A DNA stretch of 64,000 nt from Cytobacillus oceanisediminis (GTDB lineage Bacteria; Bacillota; Bacilli; Bacillales; Cytobacillaceae). Location of the stretch: the NCBI RefSeq assembly GCF_007830235.1, contig NZ_VLKI01000002.1, forward strand, positions 89,727-153,726. The letters are read 5' to 3'. This document shows positions 18,838-27,698 of this stretch, one piece after another. The notes below the pieces were generated by a model. The model ran no database searches and was not told the origin of the DNA. It saw only the letters and a program-made list of their open reading frames with translations. The translations under genes and the position numbers were made by a program. Numbering within the stretch: the first letter of the stretch is position 1; each line of letters starts with the position of its first letter.

Positions 18838-19773
18838 ATGGCAGCTTATATTATTCGCAGATTGCTCCATACCATCTTAGTTGTATTTGCTATTTCTTTG
18901 ATTATCTTCTTTTCCATTCGCCTGACTGGCGATCCGGTTTCAGTCATGTTTTCAGCGGGTGAGCCGACAAAAGAAGCAATTGAAGAAGTGAGGCGCAATC
19001 TCGGACTGGATAAACCAATTTATGTTCAATATGGAATTTTTCTAAAAGGTCTCGTTACGTTTGACTTGGGAGAGTCGTTTAGAAGCGGCATGCCGGTCAT
19101 GGACTTGATTATGGAACGGCTTGGCGCCACATTGGCACTTGCGTTTGGCGGCATTACTGTAGCGATGCTAATCGCCTTTCCAGTTGGAATTTTATCGGCC
19201 GTGAAAAGAGGGACAGGCGTCGATTTCTTCGGACGTATTTTTTCATTAATCGGTATTTCATTCCCTAACTTTTGGCTTGGCATCATGCTGATTTTGATTT
19301 TTGCCGTTAATTTAAAATGGCTGCCTTCATCAGGCTTTGAAAGCTTCGAGCATCTTATTTTGCCATCCATTACGCTTGGCATGATTTTATCAGGTATATT
19401 GGCAAGGCTTGTTCGTTCTTCCATGCTTGAAGTGATGAACCAGCAATATGTATCAACCGCAAAATCGAAAGGGATCAGTGATTGGGCAGTAATTATTAAG
19501 CATGCTTTCCGGAATGCTTTATTGCCAACGGTTACTTTTCTTGGCCTTCAGTTTGGATCGCTGCTGGGCGGTACCGTTATTGTGGAACAAATCTTTTCGT
19601 GGCCGGGAATTGGACGTTTAATTATAGACGCCATCAATCAGCGTGATTATCCAGTGATTCAGGGCGGCGTTATTTTCCTTGCCGTCATCATGGTCGTAGT
19701 GAACTTAATCATTGATTTAAGCTACACCCTTATTGATCCAAGAATTAAAATTGGGGGGAGCGGAAGAGCATGA
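18838..19773 (+). CDS. Peptide ABC transporter permease (DppB/OppB type)
   Basis: The 311-residue permease has an N-terminal segment typical of the family (MAAYIIRRLLHTILVVFAIS) and the inner-membrane-component loop EAA-like motif around YVSTAKSKGISDWAVIIKHAFRNALLP. About six membrane segments are present. I chose the ATG at 18838 because TTAGGGGGAAC precedes it; the longer frame begins inside the repeat. It overlaps the next gene by four bases. Confidence 0.92.
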   Translation: MAAYIIRRLLHTILVVFAISLIIFFSIRLTGDPVSVMFSAGEPTKEAIEEVRRNLGLDKPIYVQYGIFLKGLVTFDLGESFRSGMPVMDLIMERLGATLALAFGGITVAMLIAFPVGILSAVKRGTGVDFFGRIFSLIGISFPNFWLGIMLILIFAVNLKWLPSSGFESFEHLILPSITLGMILSGILARLVRSSMLEVMNQQYVSTAKSKGISDWAVIIKHAFRNALLPTVTFLGLQFGSLLGGTVIVEQIFSWPGIGRLIIDAINQRDYPVIQGGVIFLAVIMVVVNLIIDLSYTLIDPRIKIGGSGRA

Positions 19774-20684
19774 CAACTTTAGAACTGGAAAAAACACCGC
19801 AACAGCAGCCAGTTACGGCCAAAAAGCCTTTTATGAAAAAAATCTGGAACTTCATCAAAAAGAATCCAGCCGGTGTGATCGGGATCGTCCTTGTCGTTTT
19901 AAGTGTTTCAGCGGCACTATTTGCACAATGGATTGCCCCGTTTGATCCTTCCAAAGCCAATCTGACTTCACGCCTTGCGCCACCTTCCTGGGCGGATGAA
20001 ACGGGAGAATCTGTTTTCTTCCTCGGGGCTGACCAGGTAGGCCGGGATTTATTGAGCAGAATTATCCATGGTGCGAAGATCTCACTAATGGTAGGGTTTT
20101 TCGGCGTTATCATCTCCATGGTTATCGGAACAGTGCTTGGCCTCATTTCAGGCTATTTTGGTAAATGGCTGGATGATTTTATTATGCGTATAGCCGATAT
20201 TCAATTAGCCTTTCCTTTTATGCTTTTTGCGATTGTTATTATGAGTGTACTTGGAACGGGTATTTGGAAAATCATTATTATTCTGGGTCTGACCTACTGG
20301 GTTGGGTTTGCGCGTCTGATTAGAGGAGAGGTTATTTCTCTAAAAGAGCAGGAATATGTTCAGGCTGCGAAAGCGATTGGCGGCACTAATTTTACAATTA
20401 TCAGAAAGCACATTTTACCGAATGTTATGTCCTCCATTCTTGTACTTGGAACGATGTATATTGCTGAGTTTATTCTGTTGGAAGCTTCTCTGACCTTCCT
20501 TGGATTGGGTGTCGATCCGACGATTCCATCATGGGGAGGAATGCTGGCAGATAGCCGCAACTACGTAACATCGGCATGGTGGACAGCCACTTTCCCTGGT
20601 GTTGCGATTATGCTGACTGTATTGGGATTTAACCTGCTTGGAGATTGGCTACGTGACCGTTTTGACCCTAATATGAAACTGTAG
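19770..20684 (+). CDS. Peptide ABC transporter permease (DppC/OppC type)
   Basis: The 304-residue permease has the N-terminal cytoplasmic tail and first membrane segment of the OppC family, the GADQVGRDLLSRIIHGAKISL motif, and the coupling loop YVQAAKAIGGTNFTIIRKHILPN. It forms the membrane channel together with the preceding permease. The start overlaps the upstream stop (ATGA). Confidence 0.92.
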   Translation: MTTLELEKTPQQQPVTAKKPFMKKIWNFIKKNPAGVIGIVLVVLSVSAALFAQWIAPFDPSKANLTSRLAPPSWADETGESVFFLGADQVGRDLLSRIIHGAKISLMVGFFGVIISMVIGTVLGLISGYFGKWLDDFIMRIADIQLAFPFMLFAIVIMSVLGTGIWKIIIILGLTYWVGFARLIRGEVISLKEQEYVQAAKAIGGTNFTIIRKHILPNVMSSILVLGTMYIAEFILLEASLTFLGLGVDPTIPSWGGMLADSRNYVTSAWWTATFPGVAIMLTVLGFNLLGDWLRDRFDPNMKL

Positions 20685-20694
20685 GTGAATAAGG

Positions 20695-23646
20695 GTGGAT
20701 AATATTCTCGCAATATGGACGAAGGAAGGTTTGCTTCGTGATAACAATGACGATGGAGTCATTGATGGAACCGCTGTATTTATAGACCTGCCGGATCATC
20801 TCGCTCCGGAGGGATTAATTGATTTCTGTGCCCGGCTGGGATATGAGACTACCTCTTTATCCCTTCGTTTTTTTGAACATGGTAACAGTGCTGTGAAAAT
20901 GAGTTTTATCTATTCGGATGTGAAAACGGAGATAAGACTTGAAAATTGGGAGCTTATTGTTCGTTATAAGAGCGAAGCGGAATTATCCGATTTGCTGAAA
21001 CTTATAGCTGCGATGGATCCTGAGGAGTCCGCTGGGACAAGTGACACGATTGAATTTAAAGATGGCAAGCTGGCTGCGGGACAAGTTTTTATCAAGACGA
21101 TTGAGGGCAGGGGTGAAGAGGCACATCCTGAAATTAATAGTTTGAGTGATTTGTGGAGCTTTTCTGGTGTTGGTAAAAATAATGAAGCGTCCCCATCCAA
21201 ACTGTTGCATTTGAATGTGAGTATTGAAGAAACGGTTAAAACAGCCGAGCTTTTAAAAGGATTATGTGACTTTGCTGCAAGAAGTGCGATGTATTCTACT
21301 GACATTGTTTTTCCTGTAACAGGTGAGCGTTCATCGGGAGGGCTTCGGCTGGAGGTTTTAGAAGATTCCAGTGCCAGTTTAGAGCTGACAGAACCGAATG
21401 TGCTGCAGCTAAAAGGACCAAAGGAATTAGTAGGCTCGGCTGCCCACCATCTTGCAAGGGAGAAGCATTGGAGCGAGGGCGGTGCATTTGGCTACTGGGA
21501 ACAGGGATATAGTTTAAAGCAAAAGACGGAGGCTCCGCTGCTGTTTGAAGCGGAATGGGAGGATGTACAGGAAACAGAAATGGCTTATAGAATTTTAAAA
21601 GATTCAGAGGACCTTTCAGGTGCTGATATTGAGATTTTTTTATCAGAGCCGGGTGAAGTCCGCCGGGAGCTAAAGAAAAAGTGGAAGGATCTGTTTCCTG
21701 AAGTTAAGTCGTTAAAAGTTCGGTCTGCTTTTAAAACAGCGCTGCATTGGCTTGTTGAAGAGGTTCTGCCTGAATTGGGGGACTCTGGCGAAGCTGTTCA
21801 AGGGCTGGAGATAAAAGTGAAGAAGGAATCCAGCGAAAATGGGCTTGAGCTTCCGATTCGCTGGATCCAGGAGATGTACCCTGCAGACAGGCTTATAGAG
21901 GAAGAGTTCGGTCTGAAGGCGGAACTCGTTAATTATCAGTTAGAGGATAAATCGGAACATACATATGTTGTTTTTCGTGTGGATGAACGGGGCATGAGGC
22001 ATTTTGTAAGCTCATTGGATGTTCCTGTTTCTGAGCTGCCATATGTGGATGGAAAGCATTATGTATATCCTGTTTCGAGTGCAGTTCGCGTTCGTACGGG
22101 CGAGGGTGCTGTCAGAGAACAGATCATCCAAACTGACAGGGAACGTTTTTACCGCTTTTATACAGAGGAAGTGCTGCCAAGGCTTCGCAGAGAAGTTGCC
22201 GATTATAGAGAAGGCCAGGGCCACACACGGCCGCTGTTTGACCGGATTGAAATCGATGTGTGGATGAGTGAGGAAGAACGGAAGCTTCCGGTTGATGAAG
22301 AGCGAATTTCTTCACTTGAAGCCTTGCATGAGGATCTTTATTTCAATACACTGGATTATTTCGCCCATATGGGTGAAGAGCTCGAAGGAAAGTCATTCAA
22401 TGCACCCGGGGGTGTCCATCCTTTTATGCATGTCAGAGAAGGGGAAAAACCTGAAGCCTATATTCGGGTGTATAGCTGGGTAGACAAGCCGCTTGAAGAT
22501 TGGGTGACAACCTCCATCCGATTTGATGAAAAGGGTGCTCTGGCCGAAGCTGTCATGACCAATGGGAAGGAAGAAGTCACCCTGTCAGTAGAAGCCTTTG
22601 AAAAACCTGAAGGGCATATCCATCCGGATGTACAGCACTGGCTGTCCGAGCAGGATTCCTATCGCATTTTATACCCGGACCACTCCTACCGGGGGCATGC
22701 TATTCCTATTATTGAATGTTTTATGGATGCTGGGGAGGAGTTTTATTCTCCTTTGAAAATGTCATTGTTCAAGAAAACGATTTTTATAGAAGCGGGGCAT
22801 CATTCCAATGAGGTATCGAGTACGCCTGCTGTCCTTCAGTTATTGGAACGTGCCGATAACAAGTTTGGAGATTGGCTGAAAGATGTAAATCTCGTGATCC
22901 TGCCTCTGGCAAATCCGGATGGATATGAGCTTGTTACCAAGCTTATTGAAGAGCATCCGGAATGGAAACATCATGCTGCCAGGTATAATGCCGTTGGGCT
23001 GGAGTACTCACTTGTTCGTTTCCAAAAAACGGTATTTGGCGAGGCGAACATTTATCCGGAAATTCTGCGCCGCTGGGCACCGGACGTAATTGTTGATGAC
23101 CACGGCATCCCAGCGCATGAGTGGGTCCAGCCATTTGCAGGCTATAATAGTCCGCCGCGCTTTCCTGTTTCATATTTTCTTCCAAGTGCCAAAATCTACG
23201 GGATTGGGAGATTATCGAGCGGAAACTATCGTGATTTGCATGTGGGAAATCTGGAGGCTGTTGTTGAACGGATTAGCCAATATATCAGCGGCACCGGCAT
23301 AGAAAAAGAAAATAAATACTGGCAGGAGCGGTTTAGGAAGTATGGCAACCAGTGGCTACCCGCAGTTTTTCCAATTGAGGAAGCGCCAGGCATCCATTTT
23401 TACCGGCAGGCGGATGTAGCACCATCTTATTCAACAATCGGCATTTCGAGATATCCAGACTGGATTGCAGCGGAAGTGATTTCAGAAGCTGCAGATGAAG
23501 TGGTATATGATGAGGTGCTCGAAAGCTGCATAGAAGCACATATTGTTTTTAATTTAGCCATTTTGGAGGTTCTTCAAAAGGCAGGCATAGAAGTAAAACG
23601 AAATGGGCTATCGTATGAAAGGGTGCGGCCTATTAATCTTTCATGA
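20695..23646 (+). CDS. Large M14-family zinc carboxypeptidase
   Basis: The 983-residue protein has a C-terminal M14 peptidase domain from about residue 660. Zinc ligands fit His703 and Glu706 (GHHSNE) and His803 in VDDHGIPAHE, with the NPDGYEL stretch between them. The long N-terminal part, residues 1-650, has no domain I can name; near its start lies DNNDDGVID (residues 16-24), an EF-hand or dockerin-like calcium loop. There is no signal peptide, so it should act in the cytoplasm on imported peptides. The GTG start follows the permease by 10 bp, and the stop overlaps the pcp region. Confidence 0.8.
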   Translation: MDNILAIWTKEGLLRDNNDDGVIDGTAVFIDLPDHLAPEGLIDFCARLGYETTSLSLRFFEHGNSAVKMSFIYSDVKTEIRLENWELIVRYKSEAELSDLLKLIAAMDPEESAGTSDTIEFKDGKLAAGQVFIKTIEGRGEEAHPEINSLSDLWSFSGVGKNNEASPSKLLHLNVSIEETVKTAELLKGLCDFAARSAMYSTDIVFPVTGERSSGGLRLEVLEDSSASLELTEPNVLQLKGPKELVGSAAHHLAREKHWSEGGAFGYWEQGYSLKQKTEAPLLFEAEWEDVQETEMAYRILKDSEDLSGADIEIFLSEPGEVRRELKKKWKDLFPEVKSLKVRSAFKTALHWLVEEVLPELGDSGEAVQGLEIKVKKESSENGLELPIRWIQEMYPADRLIEEEFGLKAELVNYQLEDKSEHTYVVFRVDERGMRHFVSSLDVPVSELPYVDGKHYVYPVSSAVRVRTGEGAVREQIIQTDRERFYRFYTEEVLPRLRREVADYREGQGHTRPLFDRIEIDVWMSEEERKLPVDEERISSLEALHEDLYFNTLDYFAHMGEELEGKSFNAPGGVHPFMHVREGEKPEAYIRVYSWVDKPLEDWVTTSIRFDEKGALAEAVMTNGKEEVTLSVEAFEKPEGHIHPDVQHWLSEQDSYRILYPDHSYRGHAIPIIECFMDAGEEFYSPLKMSLFKKTIFIEAGHHSNEVSSTPAVLQLLERADNKFGDWLKDVNLVILPLANPDGYELVTKLIEEHPEWKHHAARYNAVGLEYSLVRFQKTVFGEANIYPEILRRWAPDVIVDDHGIPAHEWVQPFAGYNSPPRFPVSYFLPSAKIYGIGRLSSGNYRDLHVGNLEAVVERISQYISGTGIEKENKYWQERFRKYGNQWLPAVFPIEEAPGIHFYRQADVAPSYSTIGISRYPDWIAAEVISEAADEVVYDEVLESCIEAHIVFNLAILEVLQKAGIEVKRNGLSYERVRPINLS

Positions 23647-23660
23647 AAGAGGTTTTAATA

Positions 23661-24272
23661 ATGAAAACTCTATTGCTAACTGGTTTTGAACCATTTCTTG
23701 ATTTTACGATCAACCCGACAAAGCGAATTGTGGACGAACTAAATGGACAAGAAGTCGGAGAATATAAGATTCATGGCGAAATTTTACCGGTCGATTTCAG
23801 AAAGTCGGGGAAGCTGCTCTTAGAACAGATTGAAAAGATCCAGCCGGACGCGGTTATTTCTTTGGGACTTGCGGGCGGCCGCTATAAAATCACGCCTGAA
23901 CGGATCGCGATTAACACGAATGATGGAGATTCTGACAACAGCGGCAATGTTCCGGTTGATGAAATGATCCAGGAAGACGGAGCAGACGGCTACATGTCTA
24001 CGCTGCCTGTACGAGCCATGGTCAATCGCTTAAAAGAAGCAGGCCTGCCTGCAGAAGTATCTAACACAGCAGGAACCTACCTATGTAACCATGTCATGTA
24101 CCAGGGCCTGCATTATGCAAAAACACATAATAAAATTACGCCGTCTGGATTTATCCATATCCCAGCCTCCCACGAACTCGCCATCCAGCACGGCAAAATT
24201 CCAAGCTGGTCCCACGAAGACCTCAAAAAAGGAATTTTGACTTGTATTGAGGTGCTGGCGGAGAAACATTAG
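23661..24272 (+). CDS. pcp: Pyroglutamyl-peptidase I
   Basis: The enzyme (203 residues) removes N-terminal pyroglutamate from peptides, and it is a C15 cysteine peptidase. The catalytic Glu is in ITPERIAIN, the Cys in SNTAGTYLCNHVMY and the His in GFIHIP. I prefer the ATG at 23661, which has AAAGAGG eight bases upstream, over the ATG at 23643, which overlaps the previous stop. It closes the peptide import and cleavage operon. Confidence 0.92.
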   Translation: MKTLLLTGFEPFLDFTINPTKRIVDELNGQEVGEYKIHGEILPVDFRKSGKLLLEQIEKIQPDAVISLGLAGGRYKITPERIAINTNDGDSDNSGNVPVDEMIQEDGADGYMSTLPVRAMVNRLKEAGLPAEVSNTAGTYLCNHVMYQGLHYAKTHNKITPSGFIHIPASHELAIQHGKIPSWSHEDLKKGILTCIEVLAEKH

Positions 24273-24285
24273 GGTACCAGGTACC
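24273..24285. repeat. GGTACCAGGTACC element, copy at the pcp/M42 junction
   Basis: The element begins at the base after the pcp stop codon. Recognisable M42 coding sequence starts two bases after its end. Confidence 0.85.
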
Positions 24286-24286
24286 A

Positions 24287-24870
24287 CTCGAAAAACTCGG
24301 AAATAACCGCGTCATCGGAAAGGCTTTGGACGACCGGGCTGGGTGTGCTCTCTTGATCCGTTTGCTTCAGAACATCGGTGTCAGCGGGGCACAGCATGGT
24401 GACATCTATGGTGCGTTTACCGTTCAAGAAGAAGTTGGCTTGAGAGGAGCATCTGTTGTATCCAATGCCGTGGTGCCTGAATTTGCTTTGGCGCTTGATA
24501 CAACGCCAACCAGTGACACCTTTGATGTCCTTATGACAGGCACAAGAACCCTTGGAAATGGACCTTGCATCAAAATTGCCGATAAATCCTTGATTGCCCA
24601 TCCGCTTGTTACTCAGCATCTGGAAAAAGTGGCTGTAGAAGGAAATATCCCGTATCAGCAAGAAGTCTTCATGGGGATTGGGACAGATGCCGGCGCTATC
24701 CACATGACAAATAAAGGCGTCACAACGGCGTTATCTCCATCCCATCCCGCTACACACATACACCTATCGAAGTAGTTGATCTTGACGACATGGAGAACTC
24801 CTACAAGCTGCTGCACGACTTTGTTGTTACATTGGATCAGCTGAAAGGGAAGACATTTTTGGATACTTAA
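24287..24870 (+). pseudogene. M42-family aminopeptidase remnant (5'-truncated, frameshifted)
   Basis: The fragment encodes the C-terminal half of an M42 glutamyl aminopeptidase: GKALDDRAGC with the bridging metal Asp, TVQEEVGLRGA with the Glu pair, LDTTP, GTDAGAIHMTNKGVTT. The N-terminal half is missing, and there is no start or ribosome site. Near 24733 the frame is lost: the reading ends at 24772-24774, while the next frame continues with ISIPSRYTHTPIEVVDLDDM to a TAA at 24868-24870. The truncation point coincides with the GGTACC element. It is a dead gene, once part of the peptide-degradation cluster. Confidence 0.88.
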
Positions 24871-24899
24871 TGGTGCCGCCGCCAGTTCGGCCCAATTGA

Positions 24900-25050
24900 A
24901 CTCACAAATTTGTGAAACTAGCAAATAAACCGCTGAATTTAGCAAACAAATATAAAAATTAACAAATAAACTGCATAAACCATCGTATGAAGACTAGCTC
25001 CGAATCTGGGGCTAGTCTTTTTAGTATTCAATCAAACGTTTGATTGAATT
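24900..25050. repeat. Composite repeat: AT-rich 20-bp units, hairpin and 22-bp palindrome (copy 2)
   Basis: Four degenerate units of the ACAAATAAAC type are followed by a terminator-like hairpin (GACTAGCTC…GGGCTAGTC then TTTTT, 24993-25021) and by the TCAATCAAACGTTTGATTGA palindrome at about 25028-25049. The region downstream of codA at 9185-9503 has the same parts in a different order. Confidence 0.7.
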
Positions 25051-25186
25051 TGTGCAAAGCATTGGTAGATGAATTTTGCTAAAAATTTTATACGAGAAAA
25101 ATGGCTCGGTTTTTGGAGGCTGCTGGGAAAGTGGAGTATCAAAGTGAGAAACAATTGTCGGAACCGATACTGTAAAAGGGCCAGTC

Positions 25187-25330
25187 TAAACTTATATTAT
25201 TCTTTGAAGGTAGTGGAACACGGAAGGAAACAGGATACAACCGGAAAAGCCGTGAGGCTGCTATTTTTCAGATGAAGAGGGTTCAAAATTCAAGAGCAGT
25301 TTTACGGGAAGCCGGGCTTTTATGTGATAA
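25187..25330 (+). pseudogene. Degenerate fragment of an M20 amidohydrolase gene
   Basis: DNA here aligns by eye with 36802-36930 of the intact M20 gene: stretches such as GGAAACAGGATAC, CCGGAAAAGCC, CAGATGAAGAGGGTTC and GCCGGGCTTTTATG are shared, with indels and lost frame. Only about 45 codons are recognisable. The flanking sequence from 25062 to 25186 and 25331 to 25407 is probably also decayed but I cannot assign it. Confidence 0.65.
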
Positions 25331-25412
25331 ATGAAGAACTGGAAATTGATTTAACGCAAAAGATATTCGAAGATCTAGCTAAAGCTCAATTAAAAGGTAA
25401 TGAAATAATAGT

Positions 25413-25465
25413 TTGACAATTTAAAAATTTTTGTGTATTCTGTGTTATGTGTAATGTATACATTA
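25413..25465 (+). promoter_or_regulatory. Promoter and operator of the GntR-TRAP operon
   Basis: TTGACA (25413-25418), 17 bp and TATTCT (25436-25441) form a promoter. TAATGTATACATTA (25452-25465) is a perfect palindrome over the predicted start, as expected for FCD-type GntR autoregulation. Confidence 0.7.
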
Positions 25466-25485
25466 TACATAGGAGTGAGACTACA

Positions 25486-26151
25486 TTGAGTAATCTAAAT
25501 ATGAACCCTGTAAAATCCAAGACAACAAAAGAAATTGTTTACGACGAGATTAAAAATGCCATTTTTAATGGGAACATTAAAGGCGATGAGGTTATTACAG
25601 AGACAATCCTTGCCCAATCATTAAATACCTCTCGAACTCCTGTTAGAGAAGCGGTGGGAGATTTATTAAAAGACGGACTTTTAGTATCTGTGCCTAGAAA
25701 AGGACTGAAGGTGCGGGAAATTACCCCAAGCGAGAAAGATCAGATTATTTTTTTGCGTATTTCCATCGAAACAGAGGGGTTAAAAAGGATTATCCCTGTT
25801 ATTAAGCCAAGTCATATTCAATATTTAAATGATTTAATTGAAATGCAAAAAGAAGCAATGGAAAAAAATGATCGAATTGAATTTATTGAATTGGACCAAA
25901 AGTTTCATAGAAAGATTCTTTTCTTTGCTGAGCAGCATCTATTAGGTGATATTTTGCTGAATTTATATAATTTAACAAGATTAATAGGGCATCAAGCTTT
26001 AGCAAAAAAGGGTCGTATGGAAGAGGTTATTGTGGAGCATTCGCAGATAGTCGAAGCATTACAGATAATGGACGAGCTTCAAGCAACAAAGCTGATGGAG
26101 CAGCACTTACTGCAGACAAAAGAGTCTATAGAAATCGTCGAAGGAAATTAA
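25486..26151 (+). CDS. GntR-family regulator, FCD (FadR-type) subfamily
   Basis: The 221-residue protein carries a winged helix at residues about 10-75 (EIVYDEIKNAIFNG…LAQSLNTSRTPVREAVGDLLKDGLL) and an all-helical FCD effector domain with metal-ligand-like residues (Asp in ELDQKFHRKI and His at EHSQIVEAL). I chose the TTG at 25486, which has AGGAGTGAG upstream; a start at 25447 would run through the operator. It heads the operon with DUF2848, nitrilase and TRAP genes and probably senses their substrate. Confidence 0.88.
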   Translation: MSNLNMNPVKSKTTKEIVYDEIKNAIFNGNIKGDEVITETILAQSLNTSRTPVREAVGDLLKDGLLVSVPRKGLKVREITPSEKDQIIFLRISIETEGLKRIIPVIKPSHIQYLNDLIEMQKEAMEKNDRIEFIELDQKFHRKILFFAEQHLLGDILLNLYNLTRLIGHQALAKKGRMEEVIVEHSQIVEALQIMDELQATKLMEQHLLQTKESIEIVEGN

Positions 26152-26198
26152 AATTTTTAAAAATGGCTGAAAGCGCTATCAAAAATAGGAGGTATGAA

Positions 26199-26885
26199 AT
26201 GAGTACTACTCTACTGCCATTAATGATTAACAATGAACAAAGGGAAATAAAGGTCAGCCATGTGTATTGCATAGGTTATGCGGGCCGAAATATCGAAAAA
26301 ACAATGGAGCATATTGTTGAGCTTGAGAAAATTGGAGTTCCAAGGCCAAAAGAAATACCAACTCTCTACCCTGTTAGGAGAAACAGCCTGAACCAAACTG
26401 GTGAAATTGAAGTGCTTGGCGGAGAATCAAGTGGTGAAGCTGAAATTGTCTTAGTTTTTGGAGACAAAGAAGATGAAGTCTTCATTACTGTTGGCAGTGA
26501 TCATACAGATCGTTCCCTTGAAACAATCGATATAAATCAGTCAAAACAAATTTGTGATAAACCTTTGGCACAAAAGGCATGGAAACTAAAAGATGTTATT
26601 AACCATTGGGATAATCTAATTTTATCTTCAGAGGTGAAGTTAGATGGTAAATGGAAGGAATACCAAAGAGCTAAAATAAATGAAATCATTCCACTAAATG
26701 ATATTAAGAGTTTCTTAAACAAAAAAGCTGTACCTATGAAAAATATCGTCGTATTTTCAGGAACCGTACCTCTATTAGAAGGATTTAAATATGGTACAGC
26801 ATTTAAAATGTCATTCATCGATGAAATTCAAAATGATGAGATTTATGCTGAATATTCTATAACACGTCTAGATGCGGAGGAATAA
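26199..26885 (+). CDS. DUF2848 family protein
   Basis: The 228-residue protein matches the DUF2848 pattern as I know it: an early GYAGRN motif, the VGSDHTDRSLE block and the KPLAQKAW/HWDNLIL stretch. The family resembles the fumarylacetoacetate-hydrolase-like fold but I know of no proven reaction. TAGGAGG precedes the ATG at 26199. It is linked to a nitrilase-family hydrolase and a TRAP importer, suggesting catabolism of a small organic acid or amide. Confidence 0.75.
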   Translation: MSTTLLPLMINNEQREIKVSHVYCIGYAGRNIEKTMEHIVELEKIGVPRPKEIPTLYPVRRNSLNQTGEIEVLGGESSGEAEIVLVFGDKEDEVFITVGSDHTDRSLETIDINQSKQICDKPLAQKAWKLKDVINHWDNLILSSEVKLDGKWKEYQRAKINEIIPLNDIKSFLNKKAVPMKNIVVFSGTVPLLEGFKYGTAFKMSFIDEIQNDEIYAEYSITRLDAEE

Positions 26886-26888
26886 AGT

Positions 26889-27686
26889 GTGAAACTATCA
26901 ATTTACCAAATGGAAATTCTTCCAGGTGATCCACAGGGGAATTTTAAAAAAGTTAGCGCATGGGTGGAAAAGGAAGTACAAAATTCTAAACCAGACTTGA
27001 TTGTCCTTCCCGAAATGTGGACAACTTCCTATACGCTTGAAGACATTCACATTCATGCAGATGAGAATGGTAAGGATACGCTCCCATTCCTTCAAACGTT
27101 GGCTAAAACATATAGGGTTAATATTATTGGGGGTTCTTTTGCCAATAAAGTTAATGGAAAGGTTTTTAACACGGCTCCTGTCATAAACCGTGAGGGTGAA
27201 GTAGTTTATCAATATGACAAAGTTCATTTGGTACCTATGTTGAATGAGCCAAAATATTTGGCGGGCGGCCAGAAAGTACCTGAGATATTTGAACTTGATG
27301 GTGTTAAGATGGGCGTTATCATTTGTTACGATTTGCGTTTTTCAGAAATTATCCGTCCGCTTGCTCTGGAAGGTGCGGAAGTATTGTTTATAGTGGCAGA
27401 ATGGCCACTTGCCCGGCTGAACCATTGGAAGAATATCCAAATTACACGTGCCATTGAAAACCAGATGTTTGTTGTTTCCTGCAATAATGTGGGTGCTTAC
27501 GATGGAGTAACATTTGGGGGCACCTCTATGGTTGTTAATCCTTGGGGAGATACCTTAATTCAGGGGTCTGAAAAAGCCGAGGAAACACTATCAATCTCAA
27601 TTAATGTTGAAGAAACTTTAGAGGTTCGCAAGAAAGTACCGGTGTTTTCGAGCCGTGTACGACATTTATATAAACAAGGACTATAA
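26889..27686 (+). CDS. Carbon-nitrogen hydrolase (nitrilase superfamily)
   Basis: The 265-residue enzyme has the nitrilase-superfamily triad Glu42 (LPEMW), Lys111 (YDKVHL) and Cys146 (ICYDLRF). The LPEMWTTSY and KVHLVP blocks place it near omega-amidases and related short-chain amide hydrolases. The GTG start follows the DUF2848 stop by three bases. It probably releases ammonia from an amide imported by the TRAP system; the substrate is unknown. Confidence 0.88.
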   Translation: MKLSIYQMEILPGDPQGNFKKVSAWVEKEVQNSKPDLIVLPEMWTTSYTLEDIHIHADENGKDTLPFLQTLAKTYRVNIIGGSFANKVNGKVFNTAPVINREGEVVYQYDKVHLVPMLNEPKYLAGGQKVPEIFELDGVKMGVIICYDLRFSEIIRPLALEGAEVLFIVAEWPLARLNHWKNIQITRAIENQMFVVSCNNVGAYDGVTFGGTSMVVNPWGDTLIQGSEKAEETLSISINVEETLEVRKKVPVFSSRVRHLYKQGL

Positions 27687-27698
27687 GGGGGAAAAATC

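Noticed and set aside
24326..24775. M42 fragment as a functional short peptidase
   Set aside because: The N-terminal half with essential metal ligands is missing, the start would be internal without a ribosome site, and the C-terminus is frameshifted.
24993..25050. Operator-promoter region for the GntR gene in the palindrome at 25028
   Set aside because: It lies over 400 bp upstream of the GntR gene, the same palindrome occurs after two unrelated genes, and a better promoter and operator are at 25413-25465.
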